DNA of 13,399 nucleotides from Deltaproteobacteria bacterium (lineage in GTDB: Bacteria > Desulfobacterota > Desulfobaccia > Desulfobaccales > 0-14-0-80-60-11), in NCBI GenBank assembly GCA_016874945.1, contig VGSO01000038.1, positions 1-13,399 of the forward strand, written 5' to 3'. Positions 1 to 8,637 of the stretch are shown piece after piece. How positions within the stretch are numbered: position 1 is the stretch's first letter; each line of letters starts with the position of its first letter. The translations under genes were made by a program, and so were the position numbers. The notes beneath the pieces are model-generated. The model was not told the DNA's origin. It saw nothing but the letters and a program-made list of their open reading frames with translations, and ran no database searches.

Positions 1-955
1 GGTTGAAGGAGAATTCCACGCCATAGAAGGTGAACTTGACCCGGGAAATCCCCAGATGGGTGAGGCGCACGCCCATGGCTGCGGCGGGCACTTTTTCCGC
101 GGCGGCCAGCTTCTTGATGTGGGTGTCTTCAAAGGCCTTGGCCGCAGCCCGGGCCGCTTTCCGGCTCTCCTGCCCTTTGGGGGTGGTCTCATAAAAGAGG
201 ACAAAGGCCACGGCAAACACGATAAGACCGAAAAAGCCCACATACACGCTCACGTCCAGCTTGCCCGCGGTGAGCATGGGAACCAGATAACCCGCCAGAA
301 TGCCGCCGCCGGCCAGACAAGCGCCCAGAGGGAGCACCAGCCGTCCCATGCGGTAATAGGTGACGGAAGATATTACCGCTGACAGCCCCACCAGGTACAT
401 ATTGCAGACCCGGATGGAGTCGGTGAGCAATTTGTTCATGACGGGCGAGGTCTTCTTAAATCCGGCGGCGTAATCCGCCAACCCAAAGACCGTGATGTGT
501 CCCACCCCGGCCATGATGCCGCCGAAGGCGCCCACGGAAGAGAAAATCCAGCCCACCCAGGTCCCCCAAAGTATGTACCAGAGCCAGAAATAACTCGGCG
601 CGCCGGGAATGCCCATGAACCCTTTAGGGGCCTGGGGGTCAATCTGGCCCTTTCCCTTGCCTGCGGGGGTTTGAGCAATGGCCTCTTCCAGCTTGCTCAT
701 CTTAGACGCTTCCGGGACCGCCGCCTTAGCCACCGCCGCAGGTTTGGCCGGCGCGGCCTCCTTGGCGGTGGAGGGCGGGGGAGCCGGTTTAGCGGCTTCC
801 GGCGCCGGCGCGGCCTTGGCGGCTTCCGGAGCGGCGGCGCCAGGTTTGGCGGCTTCCGGCCCCTGGGCCAAGACCAAACCCGCGGTCATTACCAGAACAG
901 TCACCGCAGCCAGAACGGCCAACATGCCAATAAAAAACCGAGTTTGCTTCTTCAT
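1..955 (-). CDS. TauE/SafE-family sulfite/organosulfonate exporter, C-terminus beyond left edge
   Basis: The start is ATG at 955, with a GGAGG ribosome site 5 bases upstream (961-965). 318 residues are visible before the left edge, so the C-terminus is missing. Residues 8-30 form a signal peptide or first membrane segment (possible cleavage after VLA at 28-30). A low-complexity Ala/Pro/Lys stretch follows (about 32-85, with PEAAK three times). The conserved membrane core begins near residue 112 (GFMGIPGAPSYFWLWYILWG) and continues with glycine-rich helices, then SIRVCNMYLVGLSAVISS and FFGLIVFAVAFVLFYETTP. This is the pattern I know from deltaproteobacterial TSUP proteins annotated as sulfite exporter TauE/SafE. 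By family it should move sulfite, sulfonates or a related anion across the inner membrane; the substrate cannot be read from sequence. A candidate sigma-54 promoter lies upstream and the gene is divergent from a sigma-54 activator, its likely regulator. Family call is fairly sure, substrate is not. Confidence 0.8.
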   Translation of the reverse strand, partial: MKKQTRFFIGMLAVLAAVTVLVMTAGLVLAQGPEAAKPGAAAPEAAKAAPAPEAAKPAPPPSTAKEAAPAKPAAVAKAAVPEASKMSKLEEAIAQTPAGKGKGQIDPQAPKGFMGIPGAPSYFWLWYILWGTWVGWIFSSVGAFGGIMAGVGHITVFGLADYAAGFKKTSPVMNKLLTDSIRVCNMYLVGLSAVISSVTYYRMGRLVLPLGACLAGGGILAGYLVPMLTAGKLDVSVYVGFFGLIVFAVAFVLFYETTPKGQESRKAARAAAKAFEDTHIKKLAAAEKVPAAAMGVRLTHLGISRVKFTFYGVEFSFN

Positions 956-1037
956 TATAACCTCCGAACAATTAATGATAATTGCATCTTGTGGCCCGGA
1001 TATTTTTACCCTGGCCATACTTTCCCGCCATCTAAGG

Positions 1038-1053
1038 AGCAATTTACATGCCC
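1038..1053 (-). promoter_or_regulatory. Candidate sigma-54 (-24/-12) promoter of the TauE-like gene
   Basis: On the minus strand the bases read GGGCATG-TAAA-TTGCT. The sigma-54 consensus is TGGCACG-N4-TTGCW, so 10 of 12 defined positions match and the GG-to-GC spacing is exact. The start point would be near 1027, giving a leader of about 72 nt before the ATG at 955. The divergent gene encodes a sigma-54 activator, which supports the call. It partly overlaps the stem of the plus-strand terminator-like hairpin. Confidence 0.7.
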
Positions 1054-1080
1054 GGGCCGCCTGCCGGGCTCTTTTATTTA
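1050..1080 (+). terminator. Intrinsic-terminator-like hairpin in the divergent intergenic region
   Basis: GCCCGG (1050-1055) pairs with CCGGGC (1064-1069) across an 8-nt loop, followed by the T-rich tract TCTTTTATTTA (1070-1080). It has the form of a plus-strand rho-independent terminator, yet there is no plus-strand gene upstream in the window. It may stop antisense transcription across the exporter gene, or be a chance structure. Confidence 0.45.
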
Positions 1081-1125
1081 AGATGGTGATCTTCCAATGA
1101 TTTTTTCCTGATTGCCAGAAATTGC

Positions 1126-1154
1126 TTGACGAAAACAGTATGTTAATTTAACAT
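1126..1154 (+). promoter_or_regulatory. Possible sigma-70 promoter for the first activator operon
   Basis: TTGACG (1126-1131) is separated by 17 bases from TAACAT (1149-1154), matching the -35 and -10 consensus at 5/6 and 4/6 positions. It runs into the first TGTTAA-T-TTAACA dyad, so a protein bound there would block it. That would fit autorepression of the activator. Confidence 0.4.
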
Positions 1155-1180
1155 AAACATCTAATTAACATTAATGTTAA
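1141..1180. promoter_or_regulatory. Paired palindromes, likely enhancer site for the sigma-54 activator
   Basis: There are two dyads built from the same half-site: TGTTAA-T-TTAACA (1141-1153) and the perfect 16-bp palindrome TTAACATTAATGTTAA (1165-1180). Further TTAAC copies follow to about 1186. Their centres lie about 120 and 145 bp upstream of the predicted start of the TauE-like gene, the usual range for sigma-54 upstream activator sequences. The same half-site recurs upstream of metV (8421-8457) beside a paralogous activator. Binding by the neighbouring regulator is inferred. Confidence 0.6.
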
Positions 1181-1201
1181 CTTAACTGATTCAGGGAAAT
1201 C

Positions 1202-1219
1202 CAGGCGGGCTTCCGCCTG
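1202..1219 (+). other. Hairpin just before the activator start codon
   Basis: CAGGCGG (1202-1208) pairs perfectly with CCGCCTG (1213-1219) over the loop GCTT. It ends 6 bases before the ATG at 1226, exactly where a ribosome site would be expected, and no clear Shine-Dalgarno sequence is present. It could limit translation of the activator. Confidence 0.4.
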
Positions 1220-1225
1220 AATCCC

Positions 1226-2656
1226 ATGAGTGCCGGAACCGCTATGCTTCAGCATGGTTATGAAAAATTTTGGGAAAAAGTCATCGACACCATGATGGAA
1301 GGGGTGGTGGTGATTGATCCCCAAGGGATCATTCTTTCCGTTAACCACGCCCTGGAAGAAATCACCGGTTACCGGCGGGAAGAACTCTTGGGGCGGCCCT
1401 GCGCTTTGATCAAGACTGACGCCTGCTATAACTCCCTTAACACCGGGACCGGTAAACAATGCGAGCTCTTCCAATCGGGCTGCATCCGCCGCAGCAAGTG
1501 CGTTTTAGCCAAGAAGGATGGCACCCTGGTGCACGTTTTGAAGAATGCCGCTCTTATTAAAGATAACTCCGGGGAGATCTTGGGCGGGGTGGAAACCCTC
1601 ATCGACATCAGCGAGATGGTTGCCAAAGAGCGGGTCATTTCCCGCCTCCGCCGCGAACTCAGCCGGGAAGACGGTTTTCAGGGGATTCTGGGGAAGTCCC
1701 CCGCCATGCTGCAGCTTTTTTCCCTCATCTCCAGCGCCGCCCAGTCGGAAGCCCCCGTGATTATCTACGGGGAGAGCGGCACCGGCAAGGAACTGGTGGC
1801 CGGCGCCATCCATCGTCTCAGCCCCCGGAGCCAGGGACCCTTCGTCAAAGTCAACAGCGCCGCCATCCATGAGTCGCTGCTGGAAAGCGAACTCTTCGGC
1901 CATGTTAAAGGAGCCTTTACCGGGGCGGACCGGAACCGGGTGGGCCGGTTTGAAGCCGCCCACGGGGGTGATATCTTTTTGGATGAGGTGGGGGACATGC
2001 CCCTGTCCACCCAGGTCAAGCTGCTCCGGGTCCTCCAGGAGAAAGTCATTGAAAAGGTGGGGGATCAGAAACCCATTCCCCTGGATGTGCGGGTAATCAC
2101 CGCCACCAATAACGACTTGTACCGGCTGATGGAGGAAGGCCGCTTCCGGGAAGACTTATTTTACCGGATCAATGTCATTCCCATCTCCATCCCGCCCCTG
2201 CGGGACCGGCGGGAGGACATCCCGTTGCTGGCGGAGGCCTTCATTGAGCGGGCCCGCTTGAAGACCCGGAAATCCATCACCGGCATCTGCCGGGCCGCCC
2301 TGGAAATCCTGGTGGCCTACCACTGGCCCGGCAATGTGCGGGAACTGATCAATGCGGTGGAATATGCCTTTGTATTGTGCCAGGAGGGTAAAATTTTGCC
2401 GGAGCACCTGCCCGCCCAGCTTAGAATGACACCCCCGTCTCCCCTCCCGGGCCCCTCCAGGGGAAAATCCAAGACGCCTGCCCCCAATAAAGTCGTGGAC
2501 CGGGATTTGCTGTGCCAGGCCATCAATGAGGCCCGGGGCAAGAAGGGCGAAGCCGCCCGGATACTGGGAGTAAGCCGGGTAACCTTATGGAAATGGCTTA
2601 AAGAGCATAATCTCAAGGTGGCGGAGGTATTCTCCCCTTCGGGTCACTTAGGATAA
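1226..2656 (+). CDS. Sigma-54-dependent activator: Cys-rich PAS, AAA+ ATPase, Fis-type HTH
   Basis: This 476-residue cytoplasmic protein activates RNA polymerase carrying sigma-54. Residues 13-130 form a PAS sensor containing C59, C67, C79, C86 and C92; four of these (59, 67, 79, 92) are shared with the paralogue at 8638-10056. The AAA+ core spans about 153-395: Walker A GESGTGKE (182-189), the sigma-54-contacting GAFTGA loop (229-234), and Walker B in DIFLDE (249-254). A Fis-type helix-turn-helix lies at about 428-462 (GEAARILGVSRVTLWKWLK). There is no receiver domain, so it probably senses its own signal; the cysteines suggest metal, Fe-S or redox sensing (inference). ATG 1226 is kept although it lacks a good ribosome site; ATG 1244 in the same frame is possible. 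It leads an operon with the lipoprotein gene 7 bases downstream, and is divergent from the exporter, its likely target. Confidence 0.95.
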   Translation: MSAGTAMLQHGYEKFWEKVIDTMMEGVVVIDPQGIILSVNHALEEITGYRREELLGRPCALIKTDACYNSLNTGTGKQCELFQSGCIRRSKCVLAKKDGTLVHVLKNAALIKDNSGEILGGVETLIDISEMVAKERVISRLRRELSREDGFQGILGKSPAMLQLFSLISSAAQSEAPVIIYGESGTGKELVAGAIHRLSPRSQGPFVKVNSAAIHESLLESELFGHVKGAFTGADRNRVGRFEAAHGGDIFLDEVGDMPLSTQVKLLRVLQEKVIEKVGDQKPIPLDVRVITATNNDLYRLMEEGRFREDLFYRINVIPISIPPLRDRREDIPLLAEAFIERARLKTRKSITGICRAALEILVAYHWPGNVRELINAVEYAFVLCQEGKILPEHLPAQLRMTPPSPLPGPSRGKSKTPAPNKVVDRDLLCQAINEARGKKGEAARILGVSRVTLWKWLKEHNLKVAEVFSPSGHLG

Positions 2657-2663
2657 AAATGTC

Positions 2664-3644
2664 ATGACGTTAAAAAGATTAATTTTTCTGGGGTTGCTCG
2701 CCTGGTTAGCCGCAGTCGGCTGTGGGGAGGATGAACCGGCCAAAAAAATCGACCTGGATAAACGGGAAGAAATCTCCCTCGCCAACCCGGATAAGGCCAT
2801 CACTTATGCCTATCTCCCCCAATACGCCCATACCGTTTCTTACCAGCGCCACCATCTGGTGATGGAATACCTGGCCAGGACTACGGGGTTACAAGTCCGC
2901 CAGGTGTATCCTGACACCTTTGACCAGCATATGAATATGGTGGGCCGCGGCCTCATTGACATTACCTTCAGCAACCCCTTCATTTACGTGAAAATTGCCG
3001 AACGCCACGGGGCCAGGGCCTTCGCCCGCATCGTCGAGGCGGTGGGCCGGGAGAATTTCCGCGGCCAGGTAATCTGCCGGGCCGATAACCGCAGCCTCAA
3101 GACCATCGCGGACCTGAAAGGCAAGCGCCTGATTGCCGTGGACCCCACTTCTGCCGGAGGCTACCTCTATCCCTGGAGTCTGATCCTGGAACATGGCCTG
3201 CGCCGCAAGGATTTCGCGGAGATCGCCTTCGCCCCCGGACCGGGCGGCAAACAGGAAAAGGTGGTTATGGCGGTATACTCGGGAAAGTATGACGCCGGCA
3301 TCATCCGGGAGCACACCCTGGACATCCTGGCTGACAAAATCGATTTAAAACAGATTCGCGTCCTGGCCCATTCCCGGTGGTATCCGGGTTGGGTTTATGC
3401 CGCCCGGCAGGGGATGGACTCCGGAACGCTGGAACAAATCAAACAGGCCCTGCTGGCTTTGAACATAAACAATCCGGAGCATCAGCCGATTCTGGAAAAA
3501 GCCGGTTTTGTGGCCATCATTCCCGCCCAGGACCGCGACTTTGATCCGGTGCGCCGGTTGGCGGAGATGGTGGCCGCGGAGGGCGACTCCATTGATAAAT
3601 CCTGGCCTTTGACCAGCAAAGACCTGAAAAATTGGCGGGATTAA
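2664..3644 (+). CDS. PhnD-like periplasmic-binding lipoprotein
   Basis: This 326-residue protein has a lipoprotein signal peptide: MTLKRLIF, a hydrophobic core, then AAVGC with the modified cysteine at C20. The mature part is a type-2 periplasmic-binding fold of the PhnD family. Family-like segments are ITYAYLPQYAHTVSYQRHHLVMEYLA, GRGLIDITFSNPFIYVK, LKGKRLIAVDPTSAGGYLYP and VVMAVYSGKYDAGIIRE; the last two match the hinge and ligand-cleft regions of phosphonate/phosphite-binding proteins. No ABC permease or ATPase gene is adjacent. The gene sits between an activator and a histidine kinase, so it more likely presents a ligand to the kinase than feeds a transporter (inference). Ligand unknown. 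The AGGA ribosome site (2650-2653) overlaps the stop of the activator gene, suggesting translational coupling. Family membership is fairly sure. Confidence 0.85.
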   Translation: MTLKRLIFLGLLAWLAAVGCGEDEPAKKIDLDKREEISLANPDKAITYAYLPQYAHTVSYQRHHLVMEYLARTTGLQVRQVYPDTFDQHMNMVGRGLIDITFSNPFIYVKIAERHGARAFARIVEAVGRENFRGQVICRADNRSLKTIADLKGKRLIAVDPTSAGGYLYPWSLILEHGLRRKDFAEIAFAPGPGGKQEKVVMAVYSGKYDAGIIREHTLDILADKIDLKQIRVLAHSRWYPGWVYAARQGMDSGTLEQIKQALLALNINNPEHQPILEKAGFVAIIPAQDRDFDPVRRLAEMVAAEGDSIDKSWPLTSKDLKNWRD

Positions 3645-3663
3645 AGAACCGCCCCGGCCGCCG

Positions 3664-3685
3664 CCTCAGGCTCGTTCGCCTGCGG
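3664..3685 (+). repeat. Intercistronic hairpin before the kinase gene
   Basis: CAGGC (3667-3671) pairs with GCCTG (3678-3682) over TCGTTC, with CC/GG extension after one mismatch. It lies in the 91-nt gap between the lipoprotein and kinase genes. It has no T-tract, so it looks like an mRNA-processing or stability hairpin, or a short palindromic repeat, and not a terminator. Confidence 0.4.
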
Positions 3686-3735
3686 CTGGATACTTAACCG
3701 AGAGGGTAAAATGGAAAACGCCAAAGGTGAATGAT

Positions 3736-5835
<2,100 letters not shown>

Positions 5836-5844
5836 GGAATGGTT

Positions 5845-6210
5845 ATGGAAAATATCTTGGTCCTCGATGATGTCCTGGACGCCGCCATCATGATCAAACG
5901 CATCCTGGAACGTAAGGGACGTCGGGTGGCAGTTTTTACCGAGGAAGAGGAAGCCCTGGCATTCCTTGGCGCCCATCCGGTGGAGGTGGCCATTCTGGAC
6001 ATCCGGCTCAAAAAAATGAGCGGCATAACCATGCTGCAAAAACTGAAACAGATTTCTCCCCACACCCGGGTAATCATGCTTACCGGATATCCTACCCTGG
6101 AAACGGCGCGCCAGGCCCGGCAGCTGGGGGCTTTTGATTATTGCATCAAACCCATTGACAAGAAAGACTTGGAAGACAAGGTGGCCAAAGCCCTGGCCGC
6201 GGAAGTTTGA
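5845..6210 (+). CDS. Single-domain response regulator (CheY-like receiver)
   Basis: ATG 5845 is preferred over 5839: the AAGGA ribosome site (5834-5838) touches 5839 but is 6 bases from 5845. The 121-residue product is one receiver domain. From this start it has the acidic pair D8/D9 in LVLDD, the phosphoacceptor D52 in AILDIRL, T80 in MLTGYP and K102 in CIKPID. There is no output domain. It begins about 10 bases after the kinase stop, so it is probably that kinase's phosphate acceptor. Without an output domain it must act by contact with another protein or serve as a relay or phosphate sink. The activator at the head of this operon has no receiver, so a direct contact between them is worth considering (speculative). 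The CDS ends just before a hairpin that closes the operon. Confidence 0.92.
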   Translation: MENILVLDDVLDAAIMIKRILERKGRRVAVFTEEEEALAFLGAHPVEVAILDIRLKKMSGITMLQKLKQISPHTRVIMLTGYPTLETARQARQLGAFDYCIKPIDKKDLEDKVAKALAAEV

Positions 6211-6219
6211 ATGAGAAGA

Positions 6220-6239
6220 GGGCGACCCATGCGTCGCCC
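6220..6239 (+). terminator. Possible terminator after the signalling operon
   Basis: GGGCGAC (6220-6226) pairs perfectly with GTCGCCC (6233-6239) over the loop CCATGC. It begins 10 bases after the response-regulator stop. The T-rich tract is poor (CTTTTG at 6251-6256, displaced), so termination strength is uncertain. Confidence 0.45.
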
Positions 6240-6271
6240 CCATCCCTTGCCTTTTGATTACAAGTTGAGGT

Positions 6272-6489
6272 CTCTGCGAAAGTCATATTGGGGGAGGGGT
6301 CTAAGGGCAAAAGCCCTTACCCCCTCCCCCAAACTCCCACCCCCAATCCCTTAAGGGTGTTAAGTTGGCCGGCCAGTCGGGGCTGAAAGCCCCGCCTGGC
6401 CGGCCCCTTAAAGGGGTGGGAGGGGAGTGTGGGGGGAGGGCAGGGAGCGTTGCTCCCTGCCCCTCCCCCCACAAAAACATTTCGCAGAG
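6272..6489. repeat. Nested palindromic element with CTCTGCGAAA inverted ends (MITE/REP-like)
   Basis: CTCTGCGAAA (6272-6281) is repeated inverted as TTTCGCAGAG (6480-6489). Inside each end is a GGGGGAGGGG-type block in the matching inverted orientation. Three internal hairpins follow. The first is 6288-6332 (TTGGGGGAGGGG with its complement, and TAAGGGC/GCCCTTA around AAAA). The second is 6367-6405 (GGCCGGCCAG/CTGGCCGGCC enclosing GGGGCT/AGCCCC). The third is 6428-6473 (a stem of about 20 bp with one bulge, loop GTT). The G-run series at 6413-6445 could form a G-quadruplex. There is no coding potential. The layout resembles a non-autonomous mobile or REP-type element; copies elsewhere in the genome would confirm it. 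It fills most of the 473-base gap between the response regulator and metF; I see no gene there. Confidence 0.7.
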
Positions 6490-6570
6490 GTTTCACAGGT
6501 ATTATACCGTGTCCGCTTTCAGGTGCAACAAACTCAACCTGTAACTTATTGATAAATCTTATTTATTTTA

Positions 6571-6598
6571 ACCGAAAACCGAAGACCGAAAACCGAAA
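6571..6598 (+). repeat. Heptamer tandem repeat ACCGAAR x4 (site A)
   Basis: Four head-to-tail copies of ACCGAAA or ACCGAAG lie between the palindromic element and the end of metF. The same heptamer, again four copies, occurs at 10999-11026 and 11528-11555. It resembles the short tandemly repeated heptamers described in cyanobacteria in form, not in sequence. Confidence 0.9.
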
Positions 6599-6636
6599 AC
6601 GGTATTAATCACCCCCCCTCATGCAAAGCCGACCCC

Positions 6637-6675
6637 AAAAAGAAATTACCGGTGAGGTCAAGCTTCCCCCACCGG
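6637..6675 (-). terminator. Possible metVF terminator
   Basis: On the minus strand CCGGTG (6675-6670) and CACCGG (6654-6649) can pair over a 15-nt loop, followed by a T-rich run TAATTTCTTTTTGG (about 6648-6635). It begins 8 bases beyond the metF stop. The stem is short and the loop long, so the call is tentative. Confidence 0.4.
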
Positions 6676-6683
6676 GAAAATTA

Positions 6684-7583
6684 TCACCCCCCACATTGAC
6701 ATGTGCTCCGAAGCCGCTCCATGACCCGGGGGATAACGTCGGACCACCCCAGCGGCATAAAGTGCACCCCCTGCACCATGGGGCCAATCTGGCGCAGGAG
6801 CCGGGTGGTGATCTCCACCGCCTTGTCCTTGTACTGCTCCGGAGACGCCGCGGCCATTTCATCAATGAGCCATTGGGGCACGGTGATCCCGGTAATGTTT
6901 TCATTGATGAACCGGCCCATCTGCGGGGATTTGATGATCACCACGCCGTATTGGATGGGAACGCCGAAATCTTCAGTCTTACGGGCAAAGGTCTCAAACA
7001 GCCGGACGTCATAAACCGCCTGGGTTTGGAAGAACTGGGCCCCGGATGCCAGCTTTTTCTCCATCTTAAGGAGCTGCAGGTCCAGGGGCTGAAAGTTGGG
7101 GTTCACCACCGCGCCCAGGGCCAGGTCCGTGGCCTGGGTGAGATCGTTCCCCATCAAGTCGTTTCCTTGGTTCAGGCTCCGGGCAATGCTTAAAAGCTGC
7201 ACCGAATCAATGTCAAAGACCCCTTTGGCCGTGGGATGATCCCCTTGGCGCAGATGATCCCCGGTTAAACACAATACGTTGTCGATCCCCAGGGTGCAGG
7301 CGCTTAAGAGGTCCGATTGCAGGGCGATGCGGTTGCGGTCCCGGCAGGTGAGCTGAAAGACGGGTTCGAGGCCCTGGTTCTTCAAGAGCACGGAGGCCGC
7401 CAAGGAACCCAGGCGCATTTTGGCGCTCTGGTTGTCCGTGACATTGACGGCATGGACGTAGTCCTTCAGACTCTTGGCTTCCTGAACAAACTCCGGCTGC
7501 CCGTTGCGGCAGCAGCCTTTCACCGGCCCCACCTCGCTGGTGATGACGAATTCTTTTCTCTGAAAAAGTTCCGTGAGTTTCAT
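6684..7583 (-). CDS. metF: Methylenetetrahydrofolate reductase MetF, Wood-Ljungdahl type
   Basis: MetF reduces 5,10-methylene- to 5-methyl-tetrahydrofolate on a flavin in the cytoplasm, the last folate step of the methyl branch of the acetyl-CoA pathway (and of methionine synthesis). The 299-residue product is a short TIM barrel as in anaerobes: FVITSEVGPVKG (residues 12-23, with the conserved glutamate E17), LTCRDRNR (78-85), LCLTGDH (104-110), GAQFFQTQAVYD (181-192) and PLGWSDVIPRV near the end. I choose ATG 7583, which overlaps the metV stop as ATGA and has AAGGAGGG (7591-7598) upstream. The frame stays open to 7793, but that part lies inside metV and has no family match. Missing the longer NADPH-type C-terminus and paired with metV, it probably takes electrons through MetV. 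Depending on the organism it may run in reverse in acetate oxidation. No CODH/ACS genes are visible. Confidence 0.95.
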   Translation of the reverse strand: MKLTELFQRKEFVITSEVGPVKGCCRNGQPEFVQEAKSLKDYVHAVNVTDNQSAKMRLGSLAASVLLKNQGLEPVFQLTCRDRNRIALQSDLLSACTLGIDNVLCLTGDHLRQGDHPTAKGVFDIDSVQLLSIARSLNQGNDLMGNDLTQATDLALGAVVNPNFQPLDLQLLKMEKKLASGAQFFQTQAVYDVRLFETFARKTEDFGVPIQYGVVIIKSPQMGRFINENITGITVPQWLIDEMAAASPEQYKDKAVEITTRLLRQIGPMVQGVHFMPLGWSDVIPRVMERLRSTCQCGG

Positions 7584-8257
7584 GCCAGCCGACCCTCCTT
7601 GATGTAAAGCGTCCGGGGTTTGGCCGCCTTGCGGTAATCCTTGGGGGCTACGAATTTCTTGAGCTTCTCCACTTCTCCCAGGGCTTTCATGCGGTTGTAA
7701 ATCAAGACCCAGGCGCAGTCCCGGCTCGGGTCCGCCTCGCACTTGCCCTCTTCCGAACCCCCGCAGGGACCGTTGAGCAGGCTCTTGGCACACTTGGTCA
7801 CCGGACAGATGGCCGCGGTGTCATTTAAGATGCACTCTCCACACTCCTGGCACTGCTCTAAAGCCACCTGGCCGGCCACCACCATGTCCATGTGACCCAC
7901 GGAGTCCAGGCCGGACTTCACCGGCTTGAACAGGCCGTATTGCTCAGTAAGCTGCCGGGCCACCTGCACCGCGCCGCCGCATCCCAATACCAAAATCGCA
8001 TCCGTATCCTGCATTTTGTCCTTGAGAGGCTCCAGCACCGGGTGGGCCTTGACCACGTTGCAGGTGCGCTCCGGGGTGGCCTCAAACACGATGTCTTTCC
8101 CCTGCTTCTTCAATTCCTGGGCCATGGCCGCGACTTCGTCCGCGCCGCCGGTCATGCAGACCTTGGCGCAGCCGTCACAGCCCACCAGTCCCACCTTCTG
8201 GAACCCGGCCATGGCCTCCAGAATCTCGTCCAACAGCTTCTTGGTAGTGGCGATCAT
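7580..8257 (-). CDS. metV: MetV, zinc/Fe-S partner subunit of methylene-THF reductase
   Basis: This 225-residue cysteine-rich protein matches MetV, the partner of MetF in acetogens and related anaerobes (the methylene-THF reductase C-terminal domain family). The N-terminal part has VGLVGCDGCAKVC (C27, C30, C34), C66 and LGCGG (C93). The C-terminal part has CQECGEC (C136, C139, C142), CPVTKC (C151, C156), NGPCGG (C165), C173 and the DCAWVLIYNRM motif (C181). In characterised enzymes MetV carries metal or Fe-S centres and passes electrons to the flavin of MetF. Start ATG 8257 has an AGGAGG ribosome site about 7 bases upstream. It is the first gene of a two-gene unit with a 4-bp overlap with metF, and a strong candidate sigma-54 promoter lies upstream. 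The divergent neighbour is a sigma-54 activator. Confidence 0.93.
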   Translation of the reverse strand: MIATTKKLLDEILEAMAGFQKVGLVGCDGCAKVCMTGGADEVAAMAQELKKQGKDIVFEATPERTCNVVKAHPVLEPLKDKMQDTDAILVLGCGGAVQVARQLTEQYGLFKPVKSGLDSVGHMDMVVAGQVALEQCQECGECILNDTAAICPVTKCAKSLLNGPCGGSEEGKCEADPSRDCAWVLIYNRMKALGEVEKLKKFVAPKDYRKAAKPRTLYIKEGRLA

Positions 8258-8308
8258 GGGCCTCTTCCTCCTTACCTAGAGGTTTTGATTTACAAAATTA
8301 AGAAGATA

Positions 8309-8324
8309 AGCAAGAATGTTGCCA
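8309..8324 (-). promoter_or_regulatory. Candidate sigma-54 (-24/-12) promoter of metVF
   Basis: On the minus strand the bases read TGGCAAC-ATTC-TTGCT. Compared with TGGCACG-N4-TTGCW, 10 of 12 defined positions match, including all of TGGCA and TTGCT, with the correct spacing. The predicted start is near 8298 (an A on this strand), leaving a leader of about 41 nt that contains the AGGAGG ribosome site. The divergent sigma-54 activator supports it. Confidence 0.75.
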
Positions 8325-8420
8325 CGCCGCTTTTTCCCGGCCATTTTGATAATTAATAGATATCCTTAGTTAAAGCCGTTATGATTTTCTCATCCCCCAT
8401 ATCTGGTTAAACCGCTTTAC

Positions 8421-8457
8421 TTAACAAGTGTTATCTGTTAAAAAATATCTTTAACAG
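8421..8457. promoter_or_regulatory. Paired TTAACA/TGTTAA dyads, likely enhancer for metVF
   Basis: TTAACA-AG-TGTTAT (8421-8434) is followed directly by CTGTTAAA-N7-TTTAACAG (8435-8457; 8-bp perfect arms). Another GTTAA follows at 8457-8461. The centres lie about 130 and 148 bp upstream of the predicted metV start. The half-site and the distance are like those at 1141-1180 upstream of the TauE-like gene. They also lie upstream of the activator gene itself, so autoregulation is possible. Confidence 0.6.
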
Positions 8458-8504
8458 TTAAGGTCTCTTATTACTCAGGGCATGAAAGTAGTTCCTTCCT
8501 TTAA

Positions 8505-8543
8505 CTCCCTCCCCCTTGAGAGCGGAGGGCTGAGGTGGGGGTG
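8505..8543. repeat. REP-like C-rich/G-rich palindrome
   Basis: CCCTCC (8507-8512) pairs with GGAGGG (8524-8529); the flanks CTCCCTCCCCC and GAGGTGGGGG add complementarity. The block resembles short palindromic repeats scattered between genes in many bacteria. It falls in the leader of the second activator gene. The rest of the gap 8258-8637 holds the promoter and dyads listed separately; no gene is seen. Confidence 0.45.
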
Positions 8544-8637
8544 AATGGAACTTCTTTTCCGCTCCCAGTAATAAATGGATTTCACCTCATTCGGAGGCTT
8601 CCCCGGCGAGAACTTCAGCGGACTTATCGAGGGCGAC

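Noticed and set aside
984..999. Second possible -24/-12 element on the minus strand (CGGGCCAC-N5-ATGCA)
   Set aside because: GG-to-GC spacing is right, but only about 7 of 12 positions match and the start would fall very close to the ribosome site; the element at 1038-1053 is clearly better.
497..1100. Plus-strand open frames of 140-194 codons (497-1081 and 678-1100)
   Set aside because: They lie opposite the well-supported exporter gene, and their Ala/Gly-rich or Arg-rich content is the complement of its low-complexity arm.
7584..7793. Longer N-terminus for MetF (start at 7793)
   Set aside because: These 70 codons overlap the C-terminal part of metV in another frame and do not look like MetF; ATG 7583 has a ribosome site and the usual ATGA overlap.
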